DNA of 64,000 nt from Brevibacillus sp051967035 (GTDB lineage Bacteria; Bacillota; Bacilli; Brevibacillales; Brevibacillaceae), in NCBI RefSeq assembly GCF_051967035.1, contig NZ_JBQCKK010000016.1, forward strand, positions 26,201 to 90,200, given 5' to 3'. Made by a program: the position numbers and the translations under genes. Of the stretch, positions 1-9,389 are shown piece by piece; position 1 is the first letter of the stretch; each line of letters begins with the position of its first letter. A model generated the notes under the pieces. It saw only the letters and a program-made list of their open reading frames with translations, was not told the DNA's origin and ran no database searches.

Positions 1-865
1 AAATGTTTCCGGCCTCCTGCACGAGCGAGAAGATCGGCAGGACTGGCCAGGAGCCGACGTTGATGACCGCTTGCGTGTTTTCCGGGAGCACGCGCGGGAT
101 GTTTTCCGTAAAGCCGCCGCCCGTAATGTGAGCCAACGCCTTGACCTCATGCGATTCCAGCACAGCCAATACTTGCTTCACGTAAATGCGGGTCGGCGTC
201 AGCAGCTCCTCGCCGAGCTTTTTGCCCAGGACGTCTACATGGTCGTGCAGGGACATGCCCTTGTCAGCGAGAAGCACCTTGCGCACGAGCGAGAAGCCGT
301 TGCTGTGTACGCCGCTCGACGCCAGCCCGATCAGCACGTCGCCTGCTGTCACGTTCGCGCCCGTAATCATTTTGCTCTCGTCGACAACCCCTACGGTAAA
401 TCCGGCAATGTCGTATTCGCCCTCGGCGTACATGCCTGGCATTTCTGCCGTCTCTCCGCCGATCAGCGAACAGCCGGACTGCGCGCAGCCTTCGGCGATT
501 CCGCTCACAATCGCTTCGATTTTTTCCGGAATCACCTTGTCTACGGCCAGGTAATCGAGGAAAAAGAGCGGCTCCGCGCCCTGCACCACCACGTCATTGA
601 CGCACATGGCGACGGCGTCGATCCCGATTGTGTCGTGTTTGTCCATGGCAAAAGCCAGCTTCAGCTTCGTGCCTACCCCATCCGTGCCGGATACGAGAAT
701 CGGCTTTTCATATTTTTTCGTGTCCAGACGGAACAACGCTCCGAAGCCGCCCAAATCGGTCAGCACTTCGGGGCGGAATGTCCGCTTCACGTGTTTTTTC
801 ATGCGTTCGACGGCTTCGTTCCCCGCATCGATGTCGACACCCGCTTGTTTATATGCTTCACTCAT
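1..865 (-). CDS. purM: AIR synthetase PurM (C-terminus beyond window)
   Basis: Phosphoribosylformylglycinamidine cyclo-ligase closes the imidazole ring of FGAM to give AIR, using ATP in the cytosol. The 288 visible codons begin at an ATG behind an AAGGGGGAG ribosome site and run off the left edge, so about the last 55-60 residues are absent. Segments typical of AIR synthases are readable: GTDGVGTK, VNDVVVQGAEPLFFLDYLA, GGETAEMPGMY, and LAHITGGG near the visible end. It starts 31 nt after the purF stop and is the last visible gene of purCSQLFM. No frameshift is seen in the visible part. Confidence 0.96.
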   Translation of the reverse strand, partial: MSEAYKQAGVDIDAGNEAVERMKKHVKRTFRPEVLTDLGGFGALFRLDTKKYEKPILVSGTDGVGTKLKLAFAMDKHDTIGIDAVAMCVNDVVVQGAEPLFFLDYLAVDKVIPEKIEAIVSGIAEGCAQSGCSLIGGETAEMPGMYAEGEYDIAGFTVGVVDESKMITGANVTAGDVLIGLASSGVHSNGFSLVRKVLLADKGMSLHDHVDVLGKKLGEELLTPTRIYVKQVLAVLESHEVKALAHITGGGFTENIPRVLPENTQAVINVGSWPVLPIFSLVQEAGNI

Positions 866-896
866 CGTTTCTCCCCCTTACAAGAGGTTGCTTGTA

Positions 897-2315
897 TTAG
901 CACTTGGAGGCTGGCAGCGCCTCTTCGAATTCAATCTCGGTCGGATATTGTCCGGTAAAGCACGCGAGGCAATGCCCTTTGTTCGGAGCCGAATCCTGAC
1001 GGCCAATCGCCTCGATCATTCCTTCCACCGACAGAAACGCCAAGGAATCGGCTTCAATGATCTGGCGAATTTCCTCTACGGATTTGGTCGCGGCAATCAA
1101 CTCGTCGCGCGTGGAGGTGTCGATGCCGTAAAAGCACGGGTTCATGACAGGCGGAGAGCTGATGCGCACGTGCACTTCCTTGGCGCCAGCCTCGCGCAGC
1201 ATGCGGACAATCCGGTTGCTCGTGGTGCCGCGCACGATCGAATCGTCGATCATGACGACGCGCTTGCCTTCGACCACCTTGCGGACCGCCGACAGCTTGA
1301 GATACACCGCTCGCTCGCGCAGCTCCTGGCTAGGCTGGATGAACGTCCGGCCCACGTACCGGTTTTTAATCAAGCCGATCTCGTACGGAATGCCTGTCGC
1401 TTCCGCAAACCCGATCGCCGCGGAAATGCTGGAGTCCGGCACGCCTGTTACGACATCGGCGTCAATGGCGGATTCCAGGGCGAGCTGTTTGCCCAGGCGT
1501 TTGCGTGCCATGTGGACGTTAATGCCGTCAATGTCGCTGTCCGGGCGGGCAAAGTAAATGTATTCGAACGTACAGATGGAACGTTGTGCCTTCTCGGTAT
1601 GCCTGGTCTCGGTAATGCCGTCCTGGTCAATGACGATCATTTCTCCTGGCTGCACGTCGCGCCAATACTCGGCACCGATAATGTCGAACGCACAGGTCTC
1701 GGAGGCGACCGTCACCGCATCGCCCAGTCGGCCGAGCGACAGCGGACGCAGGCCGTTCGGATCAAGTGCGATCACGAGCTGCTTTTCGTTCATGACGAGC
1801 AGCGCGTATGCCCCCTTGATGTGTTGCAGCGCGTCTTTTACCGCGCCTGGCAGATCGGGGCGCTCGGAGCGAGCGATCAGATGCGCGATCACCTCGGTGT
1901 CGCTGGTCGTCTGGAAAATCGAGCCTTTTTTCTCCAGCTCTTTTCGCAGAACAGCCGCATTGACGAGGTTTCCGTTATGGGCAACAGCCATGCTGCCTTG
2001 CGCGTAGCGGAAAAACAGCGGCTGGGCATTTTCAATCTTGCTGGACCCGGCGGTGGTATAGCGGGTGTGGCCGATGGCGATGTGGCCGCGGAACTTTTCC
2101 AGATCGCCTTTGCCAAACGCCTCCGATACGAGTCCCATTCCCCGATGCTTATACCACTTCTCGCCGTCGGAGGCGCAGATACCTGCGCTCTCCTGACCGC
2201 GATGCTGAAGGGCGTGCAGACCAAGATAGGTCAATTGGGATGCTTCCTTGTGGTTGTAGATGCCAAAGACACCGCATTCTTCATTCAGTTTGTCCCAGAT
2301 TACCCGATCAAACAT
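897..2315 (-). CDS. purF: Amidophosphoribosyltransferase PurF
   Basis: Glutamine PRPP amidotransferase commits PRPP to purine synthesis by making phosphoribosylamine. The 472 residues match the family length. A short propeptide precedes the catalytic Cys14 (NEECGVFGIYN), which becomes the N-terminal nucleophile of the Ntn glutaminase after processing. The PRPP loop VVMIDDSIVRGTTS lies near residue 355. Cysteines in SICTFEYIY, MNPCFYG and GHCLACF fit the 4Fe-4S ligands of the Bacillus-type enzyme. The ATG lies inside the end of purL (16-nt overlap), indicating translational coupling. Known enzymes of this type are feedback-inhibited by AMP and GMP; that is family knowledge. Confidence 0.98.
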   Translation of the reverse strand: MFDRVIWDKLNEECGVFGIYNHKEASQLTYLGLHALQHRGQESAGICASDGEKWYKHRGMGLVSEAFGKGDLEKFRGHIAIGHTRYTTAGSSKIENAQPLFFRYAQGSMAVAHNGNLVNAAVLRKELEKKGSIFQTTSDTEVIAHLIARSERPDLPGAVKDALQHIKGAYALLVMNEKQLVIALDPNGLRPLSLGRLGDAVTVASETCAFDIIGAEYWRDVQPGEMIVIDQDGITETRHTEKAQRSICTFEYIYFARPDSDIDGINVHMARKRLGKQLALESAIDADVVTGVPDSSISAAIGFAEATGIPYEIGLIKNRYVGRTFIQPSQELRERAVYLKLSAVRKVVEGKRVVMIDDSIVRGTTSNRIVRMLREAGAKEVHVRISSPPVMNPCFYGIDTSTRDELIAATKSVEEIRQIIEADSLAFLSVEGMIEAIGRQDSAPNKGHCLACFTGQYPTEIEFEEALPASKC

Positions 2316-4543
2316 GGAATCGCATCCTTCCAGGCTGCTTTCACCTCTTGAATCGAAGCGTTGATCGCTTCGGTCCCGTTCACATTCACTACCAGACGAT
2401 CGCCGCCGATCGTACCGATTTTTTCAGCCGGTACCCCATGCTCACCTGCCAACGCAAGAATCGCTTCCGCCTGCTCTGGACTTGCGCTGAGCAAAATGCG
2501 GGATTGAGATTCGCTGAACAAGAGGACGTCGTTCCGCAGCTCGGAGCTAAGCTCGACTTGGGCGCCGATGCCTTTGCCGAAGCAAGACTCTGCCAGGGCC
2601 ACGCCGAGACCGCCCTCGGACAGGTCGTGAGCGGAGTGGACCAAGCCTTTGCGGATCGCTGTGAGCGCGAGCTTTTGCACAGCGGCTTCCTTGTTCAGGT
2701 CGATTTGCGGAGGACGGCCGGAGATGGAGCCTGTCACGAGCTTTTGATACTCGCTGCCGCCCAGCTCTGCGAATGTTTCGCCGAGCAGGATGATCGCGTC
2801 GCCTTCGTTTTTGAAATCTTGGGTCGTAATATGGTCAACATCGGTAACCAGACCGACCATGCCGACGGTAGGAGTCGGATAGATCGCGTCACCGCTGCGT
2901 TCGTTGTAAAACGATACGTTGCCGCCGATCACAGGCGCGTCGAGTGCCACGCACGCTTCGCTCATGCCTTCGCACGCTTTCTCGAACTGCCAGAATACCT
3001 CCGGCTTTTCCGGGTTGCCGAAGTTGAGGCAATCGGTAATCGCCAGCGGCTCGGCACCGGAGCAAACGACGTTGCGAGCCGATTCCGCTACGGCGATGGC
3101 CCCGCCCACTTTCGGATCGAGGTAGACGTAGCGTCCGTTGCAGTCCGTCGTCATCGCAAGCGCTTTGCGCGTACCGCGTACCATGACTACCGCCGCGTCA
3201 GAGCCGGGCTTGACCGCTGTGTTGGCCCGCACGATGTGATCGTATTGCTCGTACACCCACGCTTTGTTGGCGACAGTCGGCTGTGCCAGTATGCTTTTCA
3301 GCGTCTCGTTCAAATCTTGCGGCTCCGGAATGGCAGCGAGCACGTCTACATGCGCGTTCGCCTCGTAGTACGCAGGTACCGCGGAAGGGCGGTGGTAGAC
3401 CGGCGCGTCTTCTGCTAGGCTGTTGACCGGCACTTCTGCCACGATCTCGCCTTTGTGCAGCAGGCGCAGTTGGCCGTCACCCGTTACTTTGCCCACGACC
3501 GCAGACGCCAAGCCCCATTTGTCAAAAATCGCGATGGCTTCTGCTTCCTTGCCTTTTTCCACGACGACGAGCATGCGCTCCTGCGATTCGGACAGCATCA
3601 TTTCATACGCGGACATGCCCGCTTCACGCTGCGGCACGAGGTCCAGATTCATCTCAATGCCGTTTCCTGCCTTGGACGCCATCTCGGAGCTGGAGCTGGT
3701 CAAGCCCGCCGCGCCCATGTCCTGGATTCCGACGACGATTCCGGTGTCAATCAGCTCCAGGCACGCTTCGAGCAAAAGCTTTTCCATGAACGGGTCGCCC
3801 ACCTGCACCGCCGGACGCTTTTTCTCCGATTCCTCTGTCAGCTCCTCGGACGCAAACGTTGCGCCGTGAATCCCGTCGCGGCCTGTGCTTGCGCCGACGT
3901 AGATGACAGGGTTGCCGATCCCGGAGGCTACCCCTTTTTGAATTTTTTCGTGGTCGATGAGGCCCACGCACATCGCGTTGACGAGCGGGTTGCCTTCATA
4001 CGTAGGGTCGAAGTTCACTTCTCCGCCCACGGTAGGAATCCCGATGCAGTTGCCGTAACCGGCGATACCGGCCACGACGTGTTCAAACAAATATTTGACG
4101 CGCGGCGTTTTCAGCTCCCCGAAGCGAAGCGAGTTGAGCAGGGCGATGGGACGCGCGCCCATGGAAAACACGTCGCGGATAATGCCGCCCACGCCAGTCG
4201 CTGCGCCCTGGTACGGCTCGATAGCCGACGGGTGGTTGTGGCTTTCGATTTTGAAAACAACGGCCTGGTTGTCGCCGATGTCCACGATCCCTGCGCCTTC
4301 GCCTGGACCTTGCAGCACGCGAGGTCCTTTTGTCGGGAACTTGCGCAGGACAGGCTTGGAGTTTTTGTACGAGCAGTGCTCAGACCACATCACGCTGTAC
4401 AGACCTGTCTCTGTCCAGTTTGGCTGGCGGCCCAAAATGTTGACAACACGTTGGTATTCTTCGTCAGTCAGCCCGATTTCGCGATAGAGCTTCTGATCGG
4501 CAATTTGTTCTGCGGTCGGTTCTTTATGCGTGAGTTGTGACAC
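2300..4543 (-). CDS. purL: FGAM synthase large subunit PurL
   Basis: Small-type (747 aa) synthetase subunit that, with PurS and PurQ, converts FGAR, ATP and glutamine to FGAM. The length is that of the Bacillus PurL that needs separate PurS and PurQ, not the fused 1300-residue enzyme. Segments seen include MWSEHCSYKNSKP, GPGEGAGIVDIGD, ESHNHPSAIEPYQGAATGVGG near residues 100-125, and VHSAHDLSEGGLGVALAES in the second half. The start is GTG behind a GGAGG about 10 nt upstream. The gene overlaps purQ by 20 nt and purF by 16 nt, so the block looks tightly coupled. Confidence 0.98.
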   Translation of the reverse strand: MSQLTHKEPTAEQIADQKLYREIGLTDEEYQRVVNILGRQPNWTETGLYSVMWSEHCSYKNSKPVLRKFPTKGPRVLQGPGEGAGIVDIGDNQAVVFKIESHNHPSAIEPYQGAATGVGGIIRDVFSMGARPIALLNSLRFGELKTPRVKYLFEHVVAGIAGYGNCIGIPTVGGEVNFDPTYEGNPLVNAMCVGLIDHEKIQKGVASGIGNPVIYVGASTGRDGIHGATFASEELTEESEKKRPAVQVGDPFMEKLLLEACLELIDTGIVVGIQDMGAAGLTSSSSEMASKAGNGIEMNLDLVPQREAGMSAYEMMLSESQERMLVVVEKGKEAEAIAIFDKWGLASAVVGKVTGDGQLRLLHKGEIVAEVPVNSLAEDAPVYHRPSAVPAYYEANAHVDVLAAIPEPQDLNETLKSILAQPTVANKAWVYEQYDHIVRANTAVKPGSDAAVVMVRGTRKALAMTTDCNGRYVYLDPKVGGAIAVAESARNVVCSGAEPLAITDCLNFGNPEKPEVFWQFEKACEGMSEACVALDAPVIGGNVSFYNERSGDAIYPTPTVGMVGLVTDVDHITTQDFKNEGDAIILLGETFAELGGSEYQKLVTGSISGRPPQIDLNKEAAVQKLALTAIRKGLVHSAHDLSEGGLGVALAESCFGKGIGAQVELSSELRNDVLLFSESQSRILLSASPEQAEAILALAGEHGVPAEKIGTIGGDRLVVNVNGTEAINASIQEVKAAWKDAIPCLIG

Positions 4544-5216
4544 TGTTTTGTTCCCTCCACGTCTTCAGGATCGAGGTAAACATGCGGCGTCCGTCATCGG
4601 AAGTCATCCATTTGTGGACAGCGCGCTCAGGGTGAGGCATCATGCCGAGCACGTTGCCGCGTTCGTTGCAAATGCCTGCGATATCGTCAATGGAACCGTT
4701 CGGGTTCTCGCCGCTGTAGCGGAAGACGATCTGCTTGCCCGCTTGCAACTTCGCAAGCGTCTCTTCGTCACAGTAGTAGTTTCCTTCGCCGTGGGCGATC
4801 GGAATCTGAATTTCTTCCCCGGCCGCGTACTCGCGGGTAAACGGGGTCTCGTTGTTTTCCACGCGCAGTCCGGAGAGCTTGCAGGCGAACTTGAGAGAGC
4901 GGTTGCGCAGAAGCGCTCCCGGCAACAGCCCTGCCTCCGTGAGGATTTGGAAGCCGTTACAGATTCCCAGCACCAGCTTGCCTTCCTCCGCTGCCTTCAC
5001 CACCTGATCCATCACGGGCGAAAAGCGGGCGACGGCGCCACAGCGCAAATAGTCTCCATAGGAGAAGCCGCCCGGCAAAAGAATCGCGTCATACGCGGAC
5101 AAATCCGTCTCGGAATGCCATACGTAATCAACCGGCACTCCCATTACGTCTTCAACTGCTTGATACAAATCTACGTCGGCATTGGAGCCTGGAAAGACGA
5201 TCACCGCTACTCGCAT
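4524..5216 (-). CDS. purQ: FGAM synthase glutaminase subunit PurQ
   Basis: Class I glutamine amidotransferase subunit that supplies ammonia to PurL. I place the start at the ATG of MRVAVIVFPGSNADVD (5216), giving 230 aa. The open frame extends further upstream, but this ATG has a GGAGGG site overlapping the end of purS and gives the normal N-terminus. The triad is visible: nucleophile Cys in VLGICNGFQIL and the His/Glu pair in MMPHPERAVH near the C-terminus. Only 4 nt separate it from purS, and it overlaps purL by 20 nt. Confidence 0.97.
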   Translation of the reverse strand: MRVAVIVFPGSNADVDLYQAVEDVMGVPVDYVWHSETDLSAYDAILLPGGFSYGDYLRCGAVARFSPVMDQVVKAAEEGKLVLGICNGFQILTEAGLLPGALLRNRSLKFACKLSGLRVENNETPFTREYAAGEEIQIPIAHGEGNYYCDEETLAKLQAGKQIVFRYSGENPNGSIDDIAGICNERGNVLGMMPHPERAVHKWMTSDDGRRMFTSILKTWREQNSVTTHA

Positions 5217-5220
5217 GTCC

Positions 5221-5469
5221 TTAGCCCTCCACGATTTCAAAGCGATAGTCTTCAACCACCGTATTGGCCAACAGCTTTTCGCACATCTCACGTACACGCT
5301 CTTCCGCCTGCGCACTGTTCGCCGAGTTCAGCGTAAGCTCCATGTACTTCCCGATCCGCGCATTGTTTACTTCGTCAAAACCAAGGGTGTTCAGCGCCCC
5401 TTTTACAGCGTGGCCTTGCGGATCCAAAACGCTCTCGCGCAGCGTTACATAGACAACAGCTTTAAACAT
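5221..5469 (-). CDS. purS: FGAM synthase subunit PurS
   Basis: An 82-residue structural subunit that bridges PurL and PurQ in Gram-positive FGAM synthases. The sequence opens MFKAVVYVTLRESVLDPQG and carries the typical VRMGKYMEL-like segment (here NARIGKYMELTL) and the REMCEKLLANTVVEDY ending. The ATG overlaps the end of purC by 8 nt. Its position between purC and purQ is the standard Bacillales order. Confidence 0.97.
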   Translation of the reverse strand: MFKAVVYVTLRESVLDPQGHAVKGALNTLGFDEVNNARIGKYMELTLNSANSAQAEERVREMCEKLLANTVVEDYRFEIVEG

Positions 5470-6181
5470 GTACGTCTCCTCCCAGTCTCTTCAGCATTTC
5501 TTGATACGCTTCTTCTACATTGCCCAAATCGCGACGGAAGCGGTCTTTGTCCAGCTTCTCTTTTGTTACCGCGTCCCAGAAACGGCATGTATCCGGGGAT
5601 ATTTCATCGGCGAGGAGGATCTCCCCGTTCGGCGTTTTTCCAAATTCCAGTTTAAAATCGACCAGGGTAATGTTGCGCTCGGCCAGATAAGGCACGAGAA
5701 CCTCGTTCACAGCCAGGCCCATGCGCTCCAGCGTCTCCAGGTCGCTTTCGCTCGCAATTCCCAACACTTTGATATGGGAAGGGTTCACCAACGGATCGCC
5801 CAATGCGTCGTCCTTGTAGTAAAACTCGACAACCGGCTGCGGGAGAACGGTGCCCTCTTCCATGCCAAGGCGCTTGGCCAGCGAGCCTGCCGCGATATTG
5901 CGGACAACGACCTCCAACGGAATGATCTCCACTTTGCGGACAACCTGCTCGGTAGCAGACAGCAGGCGGACAAAATGGTTGTCGATGCCTTTTTCCTTTA
6001 GCATGGTGAAAAAGATAGCGGTAATACGGTTGTTCAGCTCACCTTTTCCGGTGATTTGCGCCCGTTTCTCTCCGTTGAACGCTGTGGCGTCGTCTTTATA
6101 CTCTACCCAGTATTGATCCGGCTCAGATGTCCGATAAATCCGTTTCGCCTTACCTTCGTAGAGTTGTTCCTGTTTTTCCAC
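5462..6181 (-). CDS. purC: SAICAR synthase PurC
   Basis: Phosphoribosylaminoimidazole-succinocarboxamide synthase joins CAIR and aspartate with ATP. The motifs LYEGKAKRIYRT, FNGEKRAQI, IPLEVVVRNIAAGSLAKRLG and LVDFKLEFGK are classic. I chose the GTG at 6181 (239 aa) because the ribosome site AAGGTGA lies 8 nt upstream of it. The GTG 12 nt further out (6193) would abut that same site with no spacer, but it is in frame and some annotations may use it. First gene of this half of the pur pathway, behind the PurBox promoter, overlapping purS. Confidence 0.96.
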   Translation of the reverse strand: MEKQEQLYEGKAKRIYRTSEPDQYWVEYKDDATAFNGEKRAQITGKGELNNRITAIFFTMLKEKGIDNHFVRLLSATEQVVRKVEIIPLEVVVRNIAAGSLAKRLGMEEGTVLPQPVVEFYYKDDALGDPLVNPSHIKVLGIASESDLETLERMGLAVNEVLVPYLAERNITLVDFKLEFGKTPNGEILLADEISPDTCRFWDAVTKEKLDKDRFRRDLGNVEEAYQEMLKRLGGDVHV

Positions 6182-6245
6182 TGTAGGAGTCACCTTCCCA
6201 GATAAAAAGGTTGAGTTGCGATTAATTCACGAACGATTCAACTAC

Positions 6246-6314
6246 ATTAAAACATAAATATACGCATTTATCAACGAAAAAAGCGTGAACACACTTCGAC
6301 AAATGTTCGGGAAT
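6246..6314 (-). promoter_or_regulatory. purC promoter with tandem PurBox (PurR operator)
   Basis: Reading the minus strand, -35 TTGATA (6269-6274), a 17-nt spacer and -10 TTTAAT (6246-6251) precede purC by about 55 nt. Just upstream lies ATTCCCGAACATT (6302-6314), 12 of 13 matches to the PurR box AWWWCCGAACWWT. A weaker inverted half (GTGAAC, 6285-6290) faces it with 16 nt between the CGAA-type cores, the arrangement known for B. subtilis PurR operators. PRPP-responsive repression by PurR is inferred. Confidence 0.85.
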
Positions 6315-6457
6315 TATTACATGATTCCCTGCGTGCGATCATGAACATTCGCATGTGCATTTCCGCTTTCTTACCCGATTCGAGCCATTCCACCTGGGAG
6401 CTTCCTTTATGTTACACTGTCTTTGGTACAACCTACACGTGAAAGAAGGAATCGCAG

Positions 6458-7657
6458 ATGTTTCCCTTTGAAGTATCGTTTCCTACCCATATCTACTTCG
6501 GCATGGGCGAACTTGCGCGTTTGGGCCAGGCAGCGAAAACTCTCGGCAACAAGGCACTTCTCGTCACCGGCGGCAGCGCAGCCAAGCGCACAGGTCTGCT
6601 GGAGCGCGCGACTACGCTCTTGCAGGAAGCGCAGGTAGCCTTTGTTCTTTATGACAAAATCGAACCGAATCCGCGCACCGCTTCCGTCGATGCCGGGGCA
6701 GCGCTCGCTCGCGAAGAGCAGTGCGACTTCGTGCTGGCGCTCGGCGGCGGCTCCGTCATGGATGCTGCCAAAGCGATTGCCACAACAGCGCTCTCCGGCC
6801 GTCCGATCTACGACTACATGCGCGGCAACCCGAGCGGCTCAAGCAAACGGCTGGTGCCTGTGCAGGAGGCGCTGCCCCTCCTCGCGGTGCCGACTGTGGC
6901 CGCTACCGGATCGGAAGCGAACAACATCAGCGTCCTGACCCATTGGGACACGCACGAAAAATCTTCCATTTACGGACCGGCGCTCTTCCCGAAAATCGCC
7001 ATTCTCGATCCAGCCATCACCTTTACGGTTCCTGCGCGTGTCACGGCAGAAGCTTGCGCAGATATTTTTTCCCATTTGTTCGAGCCCTATCTCATCAGCG
7101 CAGACCAAACCAATGTCCAGGACGGAATCACGGAGACGCTCATTCGGCTGGTCGCCGAGCATTCCCTCACAGCCATTCATGAGCCGGATCACGAGGAAGC
7201 CCGCTCCACCCTGCTTTGGGCAAGCACGCTGGCGCTCAGTCCGTTTGCAAACGCCGGACGCGGCGCAGGCATGCCCCTGCACGGCATCGAGCACCCGTTG
7301 AGCGGAATGTACGACATGGCGCACGGGCGCGGCCTGGCGATTTTGTCCATCCCTTACTTTGAGCAGGTGATTTTGCCGCTTCGTCCGGAACGGCTGGCGC
7401 GCATGGGCCGTCACTGCTTCGGCGTCACCGAAGAGGACGACGGCGCGGCCGCACGCGCGACCATCGCCGCTGTTTCCCGCTGGTACGAGAACATGGGCAT
7501 CACCGAGCGACTTTCCGACTTCGGCGTGACGGAGGACGCTTTGCCGAAAATGGCCGAAGAAGCCGTCACAATCGGCGGGCGCGGCGCAGGCTACTTGTCC
7601 AGTGCCAGAAAGCTGAACGCTGATGACGTCATCGCCATCTATCGGGCATGCTTGTAA
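6458..7657 (+). CDS. Iron-containing alcohol dehydrogenase
   Basis: Group III metal-dependent alcohol dehydrogenase (399 aa) of the butanol dehydrogenase / YugJ-like type, a cytosolic NAD(P)H-linked reductase of aldehydes or ketones. The nucleotide site GGGSVMDAAKAIATTAL lies near residues 96-112. The metal-binding part is readable as ADIFSHLFEPYL (about 200) and PLHGIEHPLSGMYDMAHGRG (about 270-290), containing the expected histidines. ATG with AGAAGGA 8 nt upstream. Divergent from purC, monocistronic as far as seen. The substrate cannot be told from sequence. Confidence 0.93.
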   Translation: MFPFEVSFPTHIYFGMGELARLGQAAKTLGNKALLVTGGSAAKRTGLLERATTLLQEAQVAFVLYDKIEPNPRTASVDAGAALAREEQCDFVLALGGGSVMDAAKAIATTALSGRPIYDYMRGNPSGSSKRLVPVQEALPLLAVPTVAATGSEANNISVLTHWDTHEKSSIYGPALFPKIAILDPAITFTVPARVTAEACADIFSHLFEPYLISADQTNVQDGITETLIRLVAEHSLTAIHEPDHEEARSTLLWASTLALSPFANAGRGAGMPLHGIEHPLSGMYDMAHGRGLAILSIPYFEQVILPLRPERLARMGRHCFGVTEEDDGAAARATIAAVSRWYENMGITERLSDFGVTEDALPKMAEEAVTIGGRGAGYLSSARKLNADDVIAIYRACL

Positions 7658-7747
7658 CCCTTTCGCGGAACCTACTGGCACACACCCGCTTTCCTGTGCG
7701 ATAATACTATTAATAAAAAATTTTTTACTACATGGGAGGTCGTACAT

Positions 7748-8863
7748 ATGGCAGACCCACGCATCAAGGAACTGGCTAGCCGTCTCGTCCGCTATTCGCT
7801 CAACCTGCAAAAAGGGGAAAAGGTCCTCATCGAAAACACAGGCTTGCAGCCCGAGCTTGTACGCGCACTCGTACGCGAATCGTTCGCAGTCGGCGCTCTG
7901 CCGCTCGTGACGCTAAAAGACCAGGAAGTTCTGCGCGCGCTCTACCAGGGGACCAGCGAAGAACACATGGCCTTGATGGCCAAATACGAATACGAGCGCA
8001 TGAAAGACATGGACGCGTACATCGCGATCCGCGCTTACGACAACATCAATGAATTCGCCGACGTTCCGGAAGACAAGATGAGCATCTACTCCCGCATCCT
8101 GTACCAGCCTGTGCATACAAACGAACGCGTGCCAAACAAGCGGTGGGTCGTTCTGCGCTACCCGAACAAGTCCATGGCGCAGCTGTCCAACATGAGCCTG
8201 GAAGGGTTCGAGGACTTCTATTTCTCCGTGTGCAACCTGGACTACGCGAAAATGTCCCAGGCCATGACTCCGCTGAAAGAGCTGATGGAGCGCACCGACC
8301 GCGTCCGCATCGTCGGGCCGAAGACAGACCTGCGCTTCTCCATCAAAGGCATCAACGCGGTCAAATGCGACGGCAAACGCAACATCCCGGACGGCGAAGT
8401 GTACACAGCGCCTGTCCGCGACTCGGTAGAGGGAACGATCTACTACAATGCGGCTTCCAACTACCACGGCATTTCCTTTACCGATGTCCAGTTCACCTTC
8501 AAGCAAGGGAAAATCGTGGAAGCGACCAGCTCCAACACAAAAGCGCTGAATGACATTCTCGACACGGACGAAGGCGCTCGCTATATCGGGGAATTTGCCA
8601 TTGGCTTCAACCCGCACATCCTGCATCCGATGCTGGACATCCTGTTCGACGAGAAAATCGCCGGAAGCTTCCACTTCACGCCTGGCAACGCCTACACCGT
8701 AGCGGACAACGGAAACCGCTCTTCCATCCACTGGGATCTGGTGCAAATCCAGCGCCCGGAATACGGCGGGGGCGAAATCTGGTTCGACGACGTGCTGATC
8801 AGAAAAGACGGCCGCTTCGTCCTGCCGGAGCTGGAAGGCTTGAACCCGGAAAATCTGGTGTAA
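7748..8863 (+). CDS. M29-family aminopeptidase (AmpS-like)
   Basis: Cytosolic metallo-aminopeptidase of family M29 (371 aa; the thermophilic aminopeptidase T / AmpS group). It opens ADPRIKELASRLVRYSLNLQKGEKVLIE, the family N-terminus. The dinuclear metal site is visible in the C-terminal half: Glu in YIGEFAIGFNP, Glu in DEKIAGSFHFTPG with its His, and SIHWDLVQ supplying His and Asp. The protein ends after FDDVLIRKDGRFVLPEL, as family members do. ATG follows GGGAGG at 10 nt. A strong terminator lies directly downstream, so the gene appears monocistronic. Confidence 0.94.
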   Translation: MADPRIKELASRLVRYSLNLQKGEKVLIENTGLQPELVRALVRESFAVGALPLVTLKDQEVLRALYQGTSEEHMALMAKYEYERMKDMDAYIAIRAYDNINEFADVPEDKMSIYSRILYQPVHTNERVPNKRWVVLRYPNKSMAQLSNMSLEGFEDFYFSVCNLDYAKMSQAMTPLKELMERTDRVRIVGPKTDLRFSIKGINAVKCDGKRNIPDGEVYTAPVRDSVEGTIYYNAASNYHGISFTDVQFTFKQGKIVEATSSNTKALNDILDTDEGARYIGEFAIGFNPHILHPMLDILFDEKIAGSFHFTPGNAYTVADNGNRSSIHWDLVQIQRPEYGGGEIWFDDVLIRKDGRFVLPELEGLNPENLV

Positions 8864-8885
8864 CCCACCACGTCATGTTCACACG

Positions 8886-8917
8886 AAAAAGCCAGGGACA
8901 AGCTCCCTGGCTTTTTT
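8886..8917 (+). terminator. Intrinsic terminator after the M29 aminopeptidase
   Basis: Perfect 13-bp stem AAAAAGCCAGGGA / TCCCTGGCTTTTT with a 5-nt loop and a T run on the plus strand. The A run on the other arm also lets it act for the opposite strand, where the 8962 gene ends. Confidence 0.92.
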
Positions 8918-8961
8918 CACTTGCATAAAAGACTTCACCATTGTCAGTTTGACTACACGAT

Positions 8962-9324
8962 TTATTCAACGAGCAGTTTGTCCTCTTGTGCGTCCCACAT
9001 TGCGAACAAGGAATGCAGCTCAGCCCCTGTGTAGGCACCAACTACCCTTACATTCCGATGTACCAGCTGCACGCCAACGATCACCGAGACAAACTCGTCT
9101 TCTGCCCGCAGCTTGGCTATCGTCTCCTTGTCGCCTGTGATAAAGACGAAACCCATGAGATCACTGCCATGCGGCTCTAGAGCCACTACCTCAAAGCGGT
9201 CGATTTTTCCTTCCTGTTGCAAACCTACGATGTATTGCATTGCATTGTTCAGCGTTGCCTTCGCGGCTTTTTCACGCCCTGGAATGATATCGCCCCAACC
9301 AACCAAAAGTGCACCTTTTGCCAT
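8962..9324 (-). CDS. Small conserved-looking protein of unknown function
   Basis: About 120 residues with no family I can name with certainty. The start MAKGALLVGWGDIIPGREK at 9324 has AGGAG 7 nt upstream; an ATG 6 nt earlier sits too close to that site. Length and the pattern of short strands and helices (GALLVGWGD, DLMGFVFITGDKETIAKL, EFVSVIVGVQLVH) resemble dimeric alpha-beta barrel (ABM/YCII-like) proteins, which is only an impression. No signal peptide or membrane segment. Its own promoter has a consensus -35, and it is divergent from the WYL regulator at 9469, a possible controller. Confidence 0.7.
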   Translation of the reverse strand: MAKGALLVGWGDIIPGREKAAKATLNNAMQYIVGLQQEGKIDRFEVVALEPHGSDLMGFVFITGDKETIAKLRAEDEFVSVIVGVQLVHRNVRVVGAYTGAELHSLFAMWDAQEDKLLVE

Positions 9325-9359
9325 GTTCATTCTCCTAGTATTTCAAAATGAGTATTACA

Positions 9360-9389
9360 ATCATAATGATGAGTGACTTATACTGTCAA
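9360..9389 (-). promoter_or_regulatory. Promoter of the 8962 gene
   Basis: On the minus strand, TTGACA (9384-9389), an 18-nt spacer and TATGAT (9360-9365) lie 36 nt upstream of the ATG. It sits in the divergent region shared with the WYL regulator. Confidence 0.65.

Noticed and set aside
597..2351. Long open frame on the plus strand opposite purF (584 codons), and similar long frames opposite purL, purK/purE and the importer genes
   Set aside because: They mirror the third-position GC bias of real genes on the other strand, lack ribosome sites and give Arg/His/Val-rich products with no recognisable domain.
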